The notes below the pieces were generated by a model, which did not search any database, was not told where the DNA came from, and worked only from the letters and a program-made list of their open reading frames with translations. From the NCBI GenBank assembly GCA_910583995.1, contig CAJTYW010000001.1, positions 124,001-188,000 on the forward strand: 64,000 bases of DNA, given 5' to 3'. Below, one piece after another: positions 50,610-59,875 of this stretch. How positions within the stretch are numbered: the stretch's first letter is position 1; each line of letters begins with the position of its first letter. The translations under genes were made by a program, and so were the position numbers. The DNA is from an uncultured Christensenella sp. GTDB taxonomy: Bacteria; Bacillota; Clostridia; Christensenellales; UBA3700.

Positions 50610-51860
50610 TTATTTCTTTTCTACAAAAACTTTCTTTAATTTTGCAAATCTTGGAAGACCATCTTCAAGTGGAGCTTTGCAGTCACCTTGAATTAGTGGT
50701 AATGCGTATTTAACAAATTCATCAGATACATCAGTACCATTATTGATAATCCACTCTGCAGGAACAGTTTTTTCTGTATTTGCAGCAAGTTCCAATGGCA
50801 TAGCTTTGTAATTGCATACATAGTTACCATCTTTATCATAGCTACGCTCAAAAATAACCATTTTGTCTGTCTCGCCGCTAACTGCAACTTTAACAGATTC
50901 ACGACCAGCATTGAAAGCTTCTTCAACGTCAACTTTACTTGCAAGGTGTGCACCACATCTTTGCATCAAGCTAAATTCGATTGCTCTTGTTTTGCAACCA
51001 AACTTTTCTTTGCAGATATTAGCTAAAGCACTACCTACACCACCAAGTTGAGCGTGACCGAAAGAGTCTTTTGCAAGATTTTCAGCAAATAATTCTGCAA
51101 CCAAAGTGCCTTCTGCATTTTTAATACCTTCACTTACGCAAACAAGGCATTTGTTAGCATTTTTCTTCATTACATTATCTACATCGCTAATGAATTTATC
51201 AATATCGAAAGCAACTTCAGGAAGATAAATTAAATCAGGACCTAAGCCTTTAAAGCTAGCAAGCTTAGATGCTGCAGTAAGCCAACCTGCATTTCTACCC
51301 ATTACTTCGATAACTGTAATCATTGGAGTATCATAAACACTTGCATCAAGTTTAACTTCCATAGTAGTTGTAGCAACATATTTAGCAGCAGATGCGTAAC
51401 CTGGGCAGTGGTCTGTACCAAACAAATCGTTATCAATAGTCTTTGGAACGCCAATAACTCTGCACTCCCAACCGCTGTTTGCCATAAACTTAGAAATTTT
51501 ATTACAAGTATCCATACTGTCGTTACCGCCATTATAGAAGAAATATCTTACATTGTATTTTTTGAATACTTCAAGCAATCTCTTATAATCAGTATCGTCA
51601 ATGCTAGCGTCTTTTAATTTATATCTTACAGAACCCATTGCTGAACTTGGAGTGTTCTTTAATAGCAATAATTCCTCTTTAGACTCTTTTGAAATATCAT
51701 AGAATTCTTCGTGAAGAATACCTCTGATACCGTGTGCAGCACCATAAACTTCTGTGATGCAATCTTGCTCCAAAGCTTCAATAAATACACCTGCAGCACT
51801 GCTGTTGATTACTGATGATGGACCACCTGATTGTCCAAACATGCAAGCACCTTTTAACAT
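50610..51860 (-). CDS. pfp: Pyrophosphate-dependent-type 6-phosphofructokinase
   Basis: It phosphorylates fructose-6-phosphate, reversibly if PPi is the donor. Two residues mark the PPi type: Asp114 in GGNDSMD (ATP enzymes have Gly there) and Lys140 in VPKTIDND (ATP enzymes have Gly). FGQSGGPSSVIN at the start and EVMGRNAGWL for the sugar site are present. At 416 residues it fits the clostridial PPi-PFK group. It lies 26 bp after the ATP-type pfkA with a strong GGAGG, so both are made from one transcript. The donor preference is inferred from these residues. Confidence 0.9.
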   Translation of the reverse strand: MLKGACMFGQSGGPSSVINSSAAGVFIEALEQDCITEVYGAAHGIRGILHEEFYDISKESKEELLLLKNTPSSAMGSVRYKLKDASIDDTDYKRLLEVFKKYNVRYFFYNGGNDSMDTCNKISKFMANSGWECRVIGVPKTIDNDLFGTDHCPGYASAAKYVATTTMEVKLDASVYDTPMITVIEVMGRNAGWLTAASKLASFKGLGPDLIYLPEVAFDIDKFISDVDNVMKKNANKCLVCVSEGIKNAEGTLVAELFAENLAKDSFGHAQLGGVGSALANICKEKFGCKTRAIEFSLMQRCGAHLASKVDVEEAFNAGRESVKVAVSGETDKMVIFERSYDKDGNYVCNYKAMPLELAANTEKTVPAEWIINNGTDVSDEFVKYALPLIQGDCKAPLEDGLPRFAKLKKVFVEKK

Positions 51861-51886
51861 AACCTTTTACCTCCGTAATTTTAAAA

Positions 51887-52852
51887 TTATAAACTTAATA
51901 TATTAATTTGCTCATATAAAGCATTATTAAATTCCCTTTTCATCTTAACTGCTTCTACAATATCAAAATCGACGATTTCGTTATTTTTAATACCTACAGC
52001 TCTTTGAGTTTTGCCTTCAATCAATAAATCTACTGCACGAATTGCAAATTTTGCAGCAAGTTGTCTATCCATCATTGTTGGTGAGCCACCGCGTTGAATA
52101 TGTCCTAATGTTGTGCATCTAATAGAAAGATTAGGATTAATACCTTTTAGCATAATCTTAAGTTCTTCTGCGTGACAAACACCTTCAGCAAGTATGATAA
52201 TGTCTGAAGTCTTACCTTTTTTAGCATTTTCGGTAAGTTTGTTTGAAATATTAATTATATCCAATTTAACTTCAGGAACAATTACATTTTCCGCACCACC
52301 GCACAAAGCTGTGTACATTGCGATATCACCGCATTTCCTGCCCATAACTTCCACAATGCTAATTCTATCGTGAGAAGTCATTGTATCTCGCAAATTGTTT
52401 ATTGCACTCAAACAAGTATTAACTGCAGTATCAAATCCTAATGTATAATCGGTATATTGCAAATCATTATCAATAGTACCTGGAATACCTACAGTGTTTA
52501 TACCAAAGTTTGTTGTAAGGTCTTTTGCGCCCATAAGGCTACCATTACCACCAATAACAACTAAGGCATCAATATTATGTTTTTTTAATGTTTCAACGGC
52601 CTTTTTTTGACCTTCTAAAGTCTCAAATTCAGGGCATCTAGCTGTTCTTAAAATAGTACCACCACGTTGAATAATATCTGAAACAGACCTTGAATTTAAC
52701 TCTTGTACTTTGTTTTCAATAAGTCCAGTATAACCTTTTTCTACACCAAAAACTTTAAGACCTTTTGCCAAAGCGTATCTTGTTGTTGCTCTTATGCAAG
52801 CATTCATACCTGGTGCATCGCCACCACTTGTTAAAATTGCAATATTTTTCAT
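51887..52852 (-). CDS. pfkA: ATP-dependent-type 6-phosphofructokinase
   Basis: Glycolytic F6P kinase, 321 residues, the standard prokaryotic length. ILTSGGDAPGMNA at the start, Gly104 in GGNGSLMGA, and Gly125 plus catalytic Asp in PGTIDND mark it as the ATP type. EVMGRKCGD is the sugar-phosphate site. The position usually held by Asp103 (GGDGS) is Asn here, which is unusual because that Asp helps hold Mg-ATP. It lies downstream of mtrB and dnaE (dnaE-pfkA is a common Firmicutes order) and just upstream of the PPi-type enzyme. Confidence 0.92.
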   Translation of the reverse strand: MKNIAILTSGGDAPGMNACIRATTRYALAKGLKVFGVEKGYTGLIENKVQELNSRSVSDIIQRGGTILRTARCPEFETLEGQKKAVETLKKHNIDALVVIGGNGSLMGAKDLTTNFGINTVGIPGTIDNDLQYTDYTLGFDTAVNTCLSAINNLRDTMTSHDRISIVEVMGRKCGDIAMYTALCGGAENVIVPEVKLDIINISNKLTENAKKGKTSDIIILAEGVCHAEELKIMLKGINPNLSIRCTTLGHIQRGGSPTMMDRQLAAKFAIRAVDLLIEGKTQRAVGIKNNEIVDFDIVEAVKMKREFNNALYEQINILSL

Positions 52853-52909
52853 TTTTAGCCTCTTAAGTTAAAAAATTTTTATTAATTTTTGTTTAAATTA
52901 GCATTTAAA

Positions 52910-53155
52910 TTATTTTGTGCTAACTTTTTCGCTTTCAACTATACCAAATTTAGTATATATTTTAGCATTGCCTTTTATTTTGATTAAAGAAGTTTTATCT
53001 GTAAACTGCATAACCAATACTTCGCCTTTATCTAAAGCTTCAGTATGATGCGGGCGTGTATCCTGACCACGAGTCATTCCTATAACCTGCACTCCACTAT
53101 TTTCTGCCTTTACAACGATATATTCACTTTGCGTATTTTCACAAGATAAATCCAT
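52910..53155 (-). CDS. mtrB: Tryptophan RNA-binding attenuation protein (TRAP) homologue
   Basis: The 81-residue protein aligns along its length with Bacillus TRAP: VIGMTRGQDT, HHTEALDKGEV, QFTDKTSLIKIKGNA, KFGIVESEK. TRAP forms an 11-mer ring that binds Trp and wraps (G/U)AG repeats in trp leader RNA. Trp-pocket threonines are kept (Thr28, Thr33, Thr52, Thr55, matching Bacillus T25, T30, T49, T52). Of the RNA-binding triad K37-K56-R58, the counterparts are Ala40, Lys59 and Lys61, so one key lysine is gone. No folE/mtrA or trp gene lies nearby; the neighbours are dnaE and pfkA. AAAGGAG precedes the ATG. Confidence 0.88.
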   Translation of the reverse strand: MDLSCENTQSEYIVVKAENSGVQVIGMTRGQDTRPHHTEALDKGEVLVMQFTDKTSLIKIKGNAKIYTKFGIVESEKVSTK

Positions 53156-53185
53156 AAAAACTCCTTTAATTACAAATACATTTAA

Positions 53186-53214
53186 ATACTAATATATTTT
53201 TTGTATTTTGTCAA
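53186..53214 (-). promoter_or_regulatory. Promoter of mtrB-pfkA-pfp
   Basis: Minus-strand TTGACA (53214-53209), a 17-bp spacer and TAGTAT (53191-53186) predict a start near 53180, about 25 nt before the mtrB ATG. Confidence 0.6.
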
Positions 53215-53348
53215 GATATTTTTGATTTTTTTGCAATTAGCTATACTAAAATTGCATATAAATGTTATTTATGCTAAAATGTTTATCTCTAACCTATTTT
53301 TATAAAAACTACATTTTTAAGTTAAGCTCAATTGCAAACAAATTTTTA

Positions 53349-56300
53349 TTAAACTAATTTATAATTCTCTTCGCCTACAATTGCTACCAATTCACTAAAT
53401 AAAGCATTTGTATTTTGAACGCAAACGCCACTATTCAATGCTTTGCCACGGAACTTTAATATTGCAGGAATCATTCCGGGATATGCAGACAAAACTTCAA
53501 TTACACTTTTTACTGTTGATTCTTCGTTATCGGCAATATTTATGTATAATTTGCTTGATTTTGTTTGTTTTTTTTCTGCTTTAATTGGTGTTTCGTCTGT
53601 AAGTAACCATTCTTTTACATCTTTAACAACAATTTGTGACCTACCTGCAACTTGTAATTCACCTTCAACTTTTATTATTTTATCTTTTACAAGCAAAGGT
53701 TTAAATTTATCATAAGATGATGGGAATAATACCAAATCAATTGTACCATACAAATCTTCAAGCCTTACCATAGCCATGGATTTGTTTGATTTTGTAATTC
53801 TTATTCTAACATCGGTTATCATACCGCCAAGAGAAACATACTTTTTGTCATATTCTTGTATCAAGCTAGTTAAATCGCTATCTTCAACATCATCTTCCAT
53901 ATCATCTGTTGCTTTTTCCGCATCAAGTATAGGTTTTATGTCGTTTAATGTAAAGCTTTCAACTGAATATTTTTCTCTGTATTCGTCAAGTGGGTGTCCA
54001 GATAAATATAAGTTTAACATATCTTTTTCACTTGATAAAATATCGTTTTTAGGATATTCAGGTATTTTAACCATATTAAAAGTGCTTTCTTCTTCGCCAA
54101 ACAAATCGTCAAACATAGTAATTTGTCCGTTACTGCTCAAAGATTTATCGTGGTTACTTACATTGATAATTGCTTCATAATTTACAATATGAGTTGCCCT
54201 TGTTTCGTTAAAACAATCTAATGCGCCCGCTTTTATCAATGACTCTAACATTCTTTTATTTAATGCAGACTTGTCCGCACGCTTTATCAAATCTTCCATA
54301 CTGGTAAATTTGCCATTTCTGTTTCTCTCTTCAACAATAGAAGAAATAGCAATTTCACCAACATTTTTAATACCCATCAAGCCATAACGCAAACCGCCAT
54401 TTTCGCATTTAAAGTAAACATTAGAAATATTTATATCTGGTGGATAAATCGTTACACCACTGCTTCTAAGATATTCCACATATTTTGCAATTTCGTCTTG
54501 GTTTGTAATACGATTATTAATAACTGCCGCAATAAATTGTACTGGATAATATCTTTTTAAATATGCTGTTTCATACGCACAAACGGCATAAGCTGCTGCG
54601 TGTGACTTATTAAAAGCATAAGATGCAAAACTCATCATATTATCAAATATTTTGTTTGCAGTTTCTAAATCAACGCCTCTTTTTAAACAACCATCAACTG
54701 CTTTTTGAGCTGGTGCTACTAAATCACCTTTATCATTGTAAACAGCTTCTTTTGCAGGAGCTCCTTCAATAAAATACTGACGCTCTTTTGCAAGCACATC
54801 TGCTTTTTTCTTTGCCATTGCACGGCGTACTAAATCCGCTCTGCCATAAGTATAACCTGCCAAAACTTGTACAACCTGCATAACTTGCTCTTGATATACA
54901 AGGCAACCATATGTCATATTAAGTATTGGCTCTAAAAGTGGGTGCATATATGTAATTTTTTCAGGGTTATTTTTACTATTGATATATGTCGGTATACTAT
55001 CCATAGGTCCTGGACGATATAATGAAATACCCGCTATGATATCCTCGAGAGATTTTGGCAAAAGTTGTTTCATAAACTTTTTCATACCAGGAGATTCTAG
55101 CTGGAACACTGCATCTGTCTCACCAGAACCTAATAATTCATATACATTAGGGTCATCATAACCTAATTTTTCAAAATCTACTTCGTCGCCTGTTGTTTCT
55201 TTGATATACTGTTTTGCTTTTTTAATATCTGTTAATGTTCTAAGTCCCAAAAAGTCCATTTTAAGCATACCAACTTCTTCAACTTCTTCTTTTTGGAATT
55301 GTGTTGTTACATCGTCACCGCTCTTTTGAAGTGGTACAAAGTCTGAAATTACTTCTTTACATATAACTACGCCTGCAGCGTGTTTAGAACACTGTCTTGG
55401 CATACCTTCAAGCTGCATAGCAATATCAAGTACTTTGTGCATTTGCTCATTATTGTTATAGGCATCAAGCACTTCAGGGATTATGTCGTCTGTACTTTTT
55501 CCAAGTCCTAGCAAATTTTCAAGCTTAACTTTACCACCTGGAATCATTTTGGTTATTGCGTTTACTTCTGCAAGTGGCACATTATAAACTCTTGCAACGT
55601 CCTTTATTGCATTTTTTGTTGCCATTGTACCAAGTGCTAAAATTTGACAAACCTTTTCTGCTCCATATTTTTCAATAACATAATCAATAACTTCGCCACG
55701 ACCATCAACGCAAAAGTCAATATCAAAATCGGGGTTTGATACACGCTCTGGGTTCAAAAATCTTTCAAACAGCAAGTTATATTTTAGCGGATTTACATTT
55801 GTAATACCAATTGCATAAGCAATAATACTACCAACACCGCTACCACGTCCTGCACCTACAGGAATATCGTGCCTTCTTGCGTAATCTATGAAATCCCAAA
55901 CTATCAAATAATACTCTGCAAAGCCCATTTTGATAATTATATCAAGTTCGTATTCTGCTCTTTGTTTTATTTCTTCATCGATTTCGCCATATCTTTTAAC
56001 TAAGCCTTCATACGCAAGCGTACGCAAAAATTCTGAAGGAGTTTGTCCGTTTTCAGGCGTATAAGGTGGCATTAAATCTTTCTTTTCTATTCTAACGTGA
56101 CATTTTTTTGCAATTTCAAACGGAGTTTCCAAAGCTTCAGGACACCAACTGAATAATTCAAACATTTCTTCATAAGTTTTCAAGTAAAACTCGTCAGAAT
56201 AAAATTTCATTCTTTTTGGGTCATCTATAGTCTTTCTAGTTTGCACGCAAAGTAGCACATCGTGAGCTTCAGCATCTTTCTTTTCCAAATAGTGTGCATC

Positions 56301-56921
56301 GTTTGTCGCAACTACTTTTACGCCAATTTCTCTTGCAATTCTAACAAGCAACGGATTACATTGTTTTTCTTCTTGTATTCCGTGGTCTTGAATTTCGATA
56401 TAAAAGTCATCTTTGCCAAATATATCACGCATAGTTATGGCATATTCTTTTGCTTTTTCGTATTCACCTGCAATCAAATATTGCGGAATCCTACCACCAA
56501 TGCAGGCACTGGTAGCAATCAAACCTTTACTATGCTCTTTTAAAAATTTCAAATCTATTCTAGGTTTATAATAAAATCCTTCAGTATACGCAATAGAATC
56601 AAGCTTTACCAAATTTTTATAACCTTCATTATCTTTTGCAAGCAATAAAATATGGTACATTTCCTTACTTGTTTTATCGTGCATATCGTCACATATATAT
56701 AATTCACAACCTATAATAGGCTCAATTCCTGCAGCTACACAAGCTTTTTGAAAAGTAAATACGCCAAACATTGAGCCGTGGTCAGTAATTGCACAGGCTG
56801 GCATATTTTTTTCTACACAAGCATCTATTAAAGGGTGTTTTTTTCCGTTTGTAATTCTGCAAGCACCATCAAGCAAACTCATTTCTGTATGTACGTGCAA
56901 ATGTATAAATGGTTTTGGCAT
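53349..56921 (-). CDS. dnaE: DNA polymerase III alpha subunit DnaE
   Basis: The 1190-residue C-family replicative polymerase has an N-terminal PHP domain (HLHVHTEMSLLDGA, AITDHGSMFG). The palm has the acidic PDFDIDFC near residue 397. GAGRGSGVGS precedes it and KHAAGVVI follows. QITMFDDLF near 935 fits the internal beta-clamp-binding peptide. An OB-fold lies at about 1010-1090 (SLGGMITDVRIR). The length is that of the DnaE1 group rather than PolC. A ribosome site (AAGGAG) precedes the ATG. No strong promoter or terminator is evident in the 100 bp after whiA. Confidence 0.96.
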   Translation of the reverse strand: MPKPFIHLHVHTEMSLLDGACRITNGKKHPLIDACVEKNMPACAITDHGSMFGVFTFQKACVAAGIEPIIGCELYICDDMHDKTSKEMYHILLLAKDNEGYKNLVKLDSIAYTEGFYYKPRIDLKFLKEHSKGLIATSACIGGRIPQYLIAGEYEKAKEYAITMRDIFGKDDFYIEIQDHGIQEEKQCNPLLVRIAREIGVKVVATNDAHYLEKKDAEAHDVLLCVQTRKTIDDPKRMKFYSDEFYLKTYEEMFELFSWCPEALETPFEIAKKCHVRIEKKDLMPPYTPENGQTPSEFLRTLAYEGLVKRYGEIDEEIKQRAEYELDIIIKMGFAEYYLIVWDFIDYARRHDIPVGAGRGSGVGSIIAYAIGITNVNPLKYNLLFERFLNPERVSNPDFDIDFCVDGRGEVIDYVIEKYGAEKVCQILALGTMATKNAIKDVARVYNVPLAEVNAITKMIPGGKVKLENLLGLGKSTDDIIPEVLDAYNNNEQMHKVLDIAMQLEGMPRQCSKHAAGVVICKEVISDFVPLQKSGDDVTTQFQKEEVEEVGMLKMDFLGLRTLTDIKKAKQYIKETTGDEVDFEKLGYDDPNVYELLGSGETDAVFQLESPGMKKFMKQLLPKSLEDIIAGISLYRPGPMDSIPTYINSKNNPEKITYMHPLLEPILNMTYGCLVYQEQVMQVVQVLAGYTYGRADLVRRAMAKKKADVLAKERQYFIEGAPAKEAVYNDKGDLVAPAQKAVDGCLKRGVDLETANKIFDNMMSFASYAFNKSHAAAYAVCAYETAYLKRYYPVQFIAAVINNRITNQDEIAKYVEYLRSSGVTIYPPDINISNVYFKCENGGLRYGLMGIKNVGEIAISSIVEERNRNGKFTSMEDLIKRADKSALNKRMLESLIKAGALDCFNETRATHIVNYEAIINVSNHDKSLSSNGQITMFDDLFGEEESTFNMVKIPEYPKNDILSSEKDMLNLYLSGHPLDEYREKYSVESFTLNDIKPILDAEKATDDMEDDVEDSDLTSLIQEYDKKYVSLGGMITDVRIRITKSNKSMAMVRLEDLYGTIDLVLFPSSYDKFKPLLVKDKIIKVEGELQVAGRSQIVVKDVKEWLLTDETPIKAEKKQTKSSKLYINIADNEESTVKSVIEVLSAYPGMIPAILKFRGKALNSGVCVQNTNALFSELVAIVGEENYKLV

Positions 56922-57022
56922 TTGTTTCTCCTTAAATGTAATCGTTTTAGATAAATTATAATTATAATTAAATTATTAAATACTTATTTAAATTTTTATA
57001 ATTTATTTTACTTTAATCAATA

Positions 57023-58000
57023 TTATTGGTTTTTGTTTTCCAAAGTTTTTGCAATTTCAATAATTTTTCTAAATCTATGGTTAATACCGCTTTTGGATAT
57101 ATCACCGCCTACTTCTTCGGCAATTTGCTCAAGTGTATAATCGGGATTTTCTAATCTTATTAAAGCAATTTGACGCAATTTATCAGATAGACTATTTAAT
57201 CCTATTTTTTCATCAATTAATTTAATAGCTAAATATTGCTTTTGTCCTGCTTCAACAGATTTGTCTATATTTGCAAGCTCAAAATTTTTAATTCTGTTTG
57301 TAGTATTTCTTACAAGTCTTTCAACCATAATGTCATTGATTTTTAACACTGCTTCGCTTCCACCAAAAAACGCCATAAAATCGCTAATCATTTCACTATC
57401 TCTAATATACAAAGCAAAACTATCTGTTTTTTCCACCTTTTTAAGCAATATATCATACTCAGCAAAGTAGTTCATAACTGAATATGCAGTATATTCATTA
57501 TAAAAACGCATTTCTAACGAATATCCGCCTTCATATATTTTAGAGATTTCGTCTTTTAAGTTAGGTACAGTGATATTTGCACTGCTTACAGCAATGCCAA
57601 GTAAATATGCTTTTATCAATTTTTCGTCTGTATATTCGTTCAAATTGCCTTCAGAAAAACCTACTGCCATATCCCCGCAATAAACTATCATACCCGTATC
57701 TTGAGCGATAACTTTTGTGGCAGACGGCGGCAACTCTAAAATATTAATGCGTTTTTTGAAATAAGGGTCAATTTTTGATTTTATTGTAATTTCAAAATCA
57801 TATAAATCTTTTAATTCACGAGTTAGTCTGAAAATTAATTCTTCAAATTCGCTCTCTACTTCTATATTGACAACTTTTTTTATAATATGAATACTACCAT
57901 TTTGGCGAAAAACAGCAGAAATGAAAGCAAGTTTTTCTTCCCTGCTTTCAAGTATATTCTTTTTTAATATTTCCGATTTAAAATCTGTACTGAAACTCAT
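57023..58000 (-). CDS. whiA: DNA-binding protein WhiA
   Basis: WhiA joins an inactive LAGLIDADG homing-endonuclease fold to an HTH. It regulates division in Firmicutes and sporulation in actinomycetes. The N-terminal region (SFSTDFKSEILK) is typical, then LLGIAVSSANITVP for the LAGLIDADG-like part. The C-terminal HTH is LEQIAEEVGGDISKSGINHR. At 325 residues it is normal. The ATG overlaps the PHP gene's stop (ATGA). The usual upstream partners rapZ and yvcK are absent. Confidence 0.95.
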   Translation of the reverse strand: MSFSTDFKSEILKKNILESREEKLAFISAVFRQNGSIHIIKKVVNIEVESEFEELIFRLTRELKDLYDFEITIKSKIDPYFKKRINILELPPSATKVIAQDTGMIVYCGDMAVGFSEGNLNEYTDEKLIKAYLLGIAVSSANITVPNLKDEISKIYEGGYSLEMRFYNEYTAYSVMNYFAEYDILLKKVEKTDSFALYIRDSEMISDFMAFFGGSEAVLKINDIMVERLVRNTTNRIKNFELANIDKSVEAGQKQYLAIKLIDEKIGLNSLSDKLRQIALIRLENPDYTLEQIAEEVGGDISKSGINHRFRKIIEIAKTLENKNQ

Positions 58001-58776
58001 TTTATCCTGCTTTTAAACTTAAATTCGCAATATTCGCTATTAATTATGCGTTTTGGGTCTACATCATATTTGTTTACTATTTCAAGTGCTTTATCAATAT
58101 TACCCACACTTTCAGGCTTATGTGCATCACTATTTAATGTAAGCATAGCTTTTGATGCAAAAAGTGCTTCATAATCTACTTCTGTGCAATCACTATGTCT
58201 AGAAGATACTTCAATTGCAACGCCATAATCGCTTGCTGCTTTTGCAATTTCTTTTATATCAACTTTTAAATGATAATTTATATGAGAGATAATATCAATT
58301 GGTTTTGTTTTAATCAAGTTGATATAAGCTTTAGTATTTTTTGCAATTTGTTCATTTGTAGGTGCATACAAATATTTTGAATAACTATTGTAAAAAATAT
58401 CTGTATAATCGGATAACTTGTCCGCCCAAACGGGTTTATGAAAACCACACAAAATTATATCAAAATTTTGCTCAAATCCGCTTGTTATGTCATATCCCCC
58501 GCCTATACCTGTTATATTGGATTCAACACCAAAAAGTAGCTGAAAATCGGGGTATTTTTCTGAAATTAGTTTAATTTCTTCTTTCTGCTTAAGCAATTTT
58601 TTTTCGCTTACACCAAATATAAAATGCTTACTTCCGTGGTCAGTAATCGCAAGTGTTTTTAAACCTTTTTCAATAGCTATTTTTACATTATCTTCTATAC
58701 TGCCTTTGCCGTGGCTATAGGTAGTATGTGTATGATAATCTGCTATAATTTTGTATTTAGAATATAAATTCTCCAA
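57997..58776 (-). CDS. PHP-domain phosphoesterase
   Basis: The 259-residue metal-dependent phosphoesterase of the PHP superfamily (YcdX or histidinol-phosphatase-like) shows DYHTHTTYSHGKG (metal ligands), ITDHGSKH and LNSDAHKPE. Substrate is unknown. It begins at TTG 58776, inside the murB 3' end (20-bp overlap), with GAGG about 10 nt upstream. No ATG is available nearby, so the TTG start is likely. In many Clostridia a gene like this lies between murB and rapZ-yvcK-whiA; here whiA follows at once. Confidence 0.85.
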   Translation of the reverse strand: MENLYSKYKIIADYHTHTTYSHGKGSIEDNVKIAIEKGLKTLAITDHGSKHFIFGVSEKKLLKQKEEIKLISEKYPDFQLLFGVESNITGIGGGYDITSGFEQNFDIILCGFHKPVWADKLSDYTDIFYNSYSKYLYAPTNEQIAKNTKAYINLIKTKPIDIISHINYHLKVDIKEIAKAASDYGVAIEVSSRHSDCTEVDYEALFASKAMLTLNSDAHKPESVGNIDKALEIVNKYDVDPKRIINSEYCEFKFKSRIK

Positions 58777-59641
58777 AGTATTTTACCTCTCTTTCCAATT
58801 GTATATTATACTTGTCGTAAACATTATTTTGACAAATTTTAACTAAATCTGCGTAATCATTAGAAGTTGCATCTCCAATATTGATTATAAAATTTGCGTG
58901 TTTTTCGGAAACTTTACAACCACCGCAAGTTTTGCCTTTAAGTCCGCAGTTTTCAATATAATAACCTGCACCTATATTTTGATGCTTTTTAAATACTGAG
59001 CCAAGTGATAAATCATTAGGTTGACTTTCTCTTCGCTTATTTTTGTAATATTTCATATCATTTGATATTAATATTTGATTTTTTTCTTTTAGCTTAAATG
59101 TTGCTGATAACACTACAATTTTATTTTGTGCTATACCGCTTGTACGATAACCAAAGCCACATTCATTATTAGATAATGTAACTATTTTACCATCAACAAA
59201 AGCAGTTATGCTATACAAAACATCACTAATAAACTGCCCGTAAGCTCCTGCATTCATATTTACTGCACCGCCAACTGTACCAGGAATACCGCTCAATTGT
59301 TCCATACCAGTTAATCCGTTATCTTTTGCAATATTACATACTTTTGATAGCATTTCTCCTGCATTAGCAGTTATAGTATTTCCACAAACAGTTATTCCCT
59401 TAACATTTGTAGTCAAAATAACTTCACCTTCAATACCATTATCCGAAATCAAGCTATTTGTTGTACCACCAAAAATAATAGGGTCGGTAGTATTATTTAA
59501 TGCAACAACAAAGTTATCAATATTTGTTGGCAATATTAGTGTATCAACTTTGCCGCCCGTTTTTATGTACGTAAACTCTTTTGCTAATTTATTATAGCAT
59601 ATTGTTGCTCCACTTGCAATAATTAAATCATACATTTTCAT
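58757..59641 (-). CDS. murB: UDP-N-acetylenolpyruvoylglucosamine reductase
   Basis: A flavoenzyme that reduces UDP-GlcNAc-enolpyruvate to UDP-MurNAc in peptidoglycan synthesis. Seen are YIKTGGKVD, FGGTTNSLISDNG (FAD), the signature SGIPGTVGGAVNMNAGAYG, catalytic-Ser region SLGSVFKKH and KHANFIIN. At 294 residues it matches the shorter class II enzymes. A TTG at 59653 is in frame, but GAGGTGG fits the ATG at 59641. It is the first gene of murB-PHP-whiA. Confidence 0.95.
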   Translation of the reverse strand: MKMYDLIIASGATICYNKLAKEFTYIKTGGKVDTLILPTNIDNFVVALNNTTDPIIFGGTTNSLISDNGIEGEVILTTNVKGITVCGNTITANAGEMLSKVCNIAKDNGLTGMEQLSGIPGTVGGAVNMNAGAYGQFISDVLYSITAFVDGKIVTLSNNECGFGYRTSGIAQNKIVVLSATFKLKEKNQILISNDMKYYKNKRRESQPNDLSLGSVFKKHQNIGAGYYIENCGLKGKTCGGCKVSEKHANFIINIGDATSNDYADLVKICQNNVYDKYNIQLEREVKYFGEFIF

Positions 59642-59810
59642 AATCCACCTCAATTTAATATATTTATAAATTTATATATATATGCTAAAATGTAAATTTA
59701 ATTATTAAAATGTTTACACTGCTAAACTAATTTATGACAATATTCAAAATTAATTTTCTTACAAATTTTATTATATTATTTTTTTGTATAATTAAGCATT
59801 TATGAAAACA

Positions 59811-59841
59811 AAAAAATCTCACAATAAATGTGAGATTTTTT
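59811..59841 (-). terminator. Intrinsic terminator after aspartokinase
   Basis: A 13-bp stem (AAAAAATCTCACA / TGTGAGATTTTTT) with loop ATAAA gives a U run on the minus strand. The region 59642-59810 is AT-rich, with no assignable murB promoter. Confidence 0.9.
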
Positions 59842-59875
59842 ATTTATTTGCTATTAAACCATTCAAAAATCGGTA

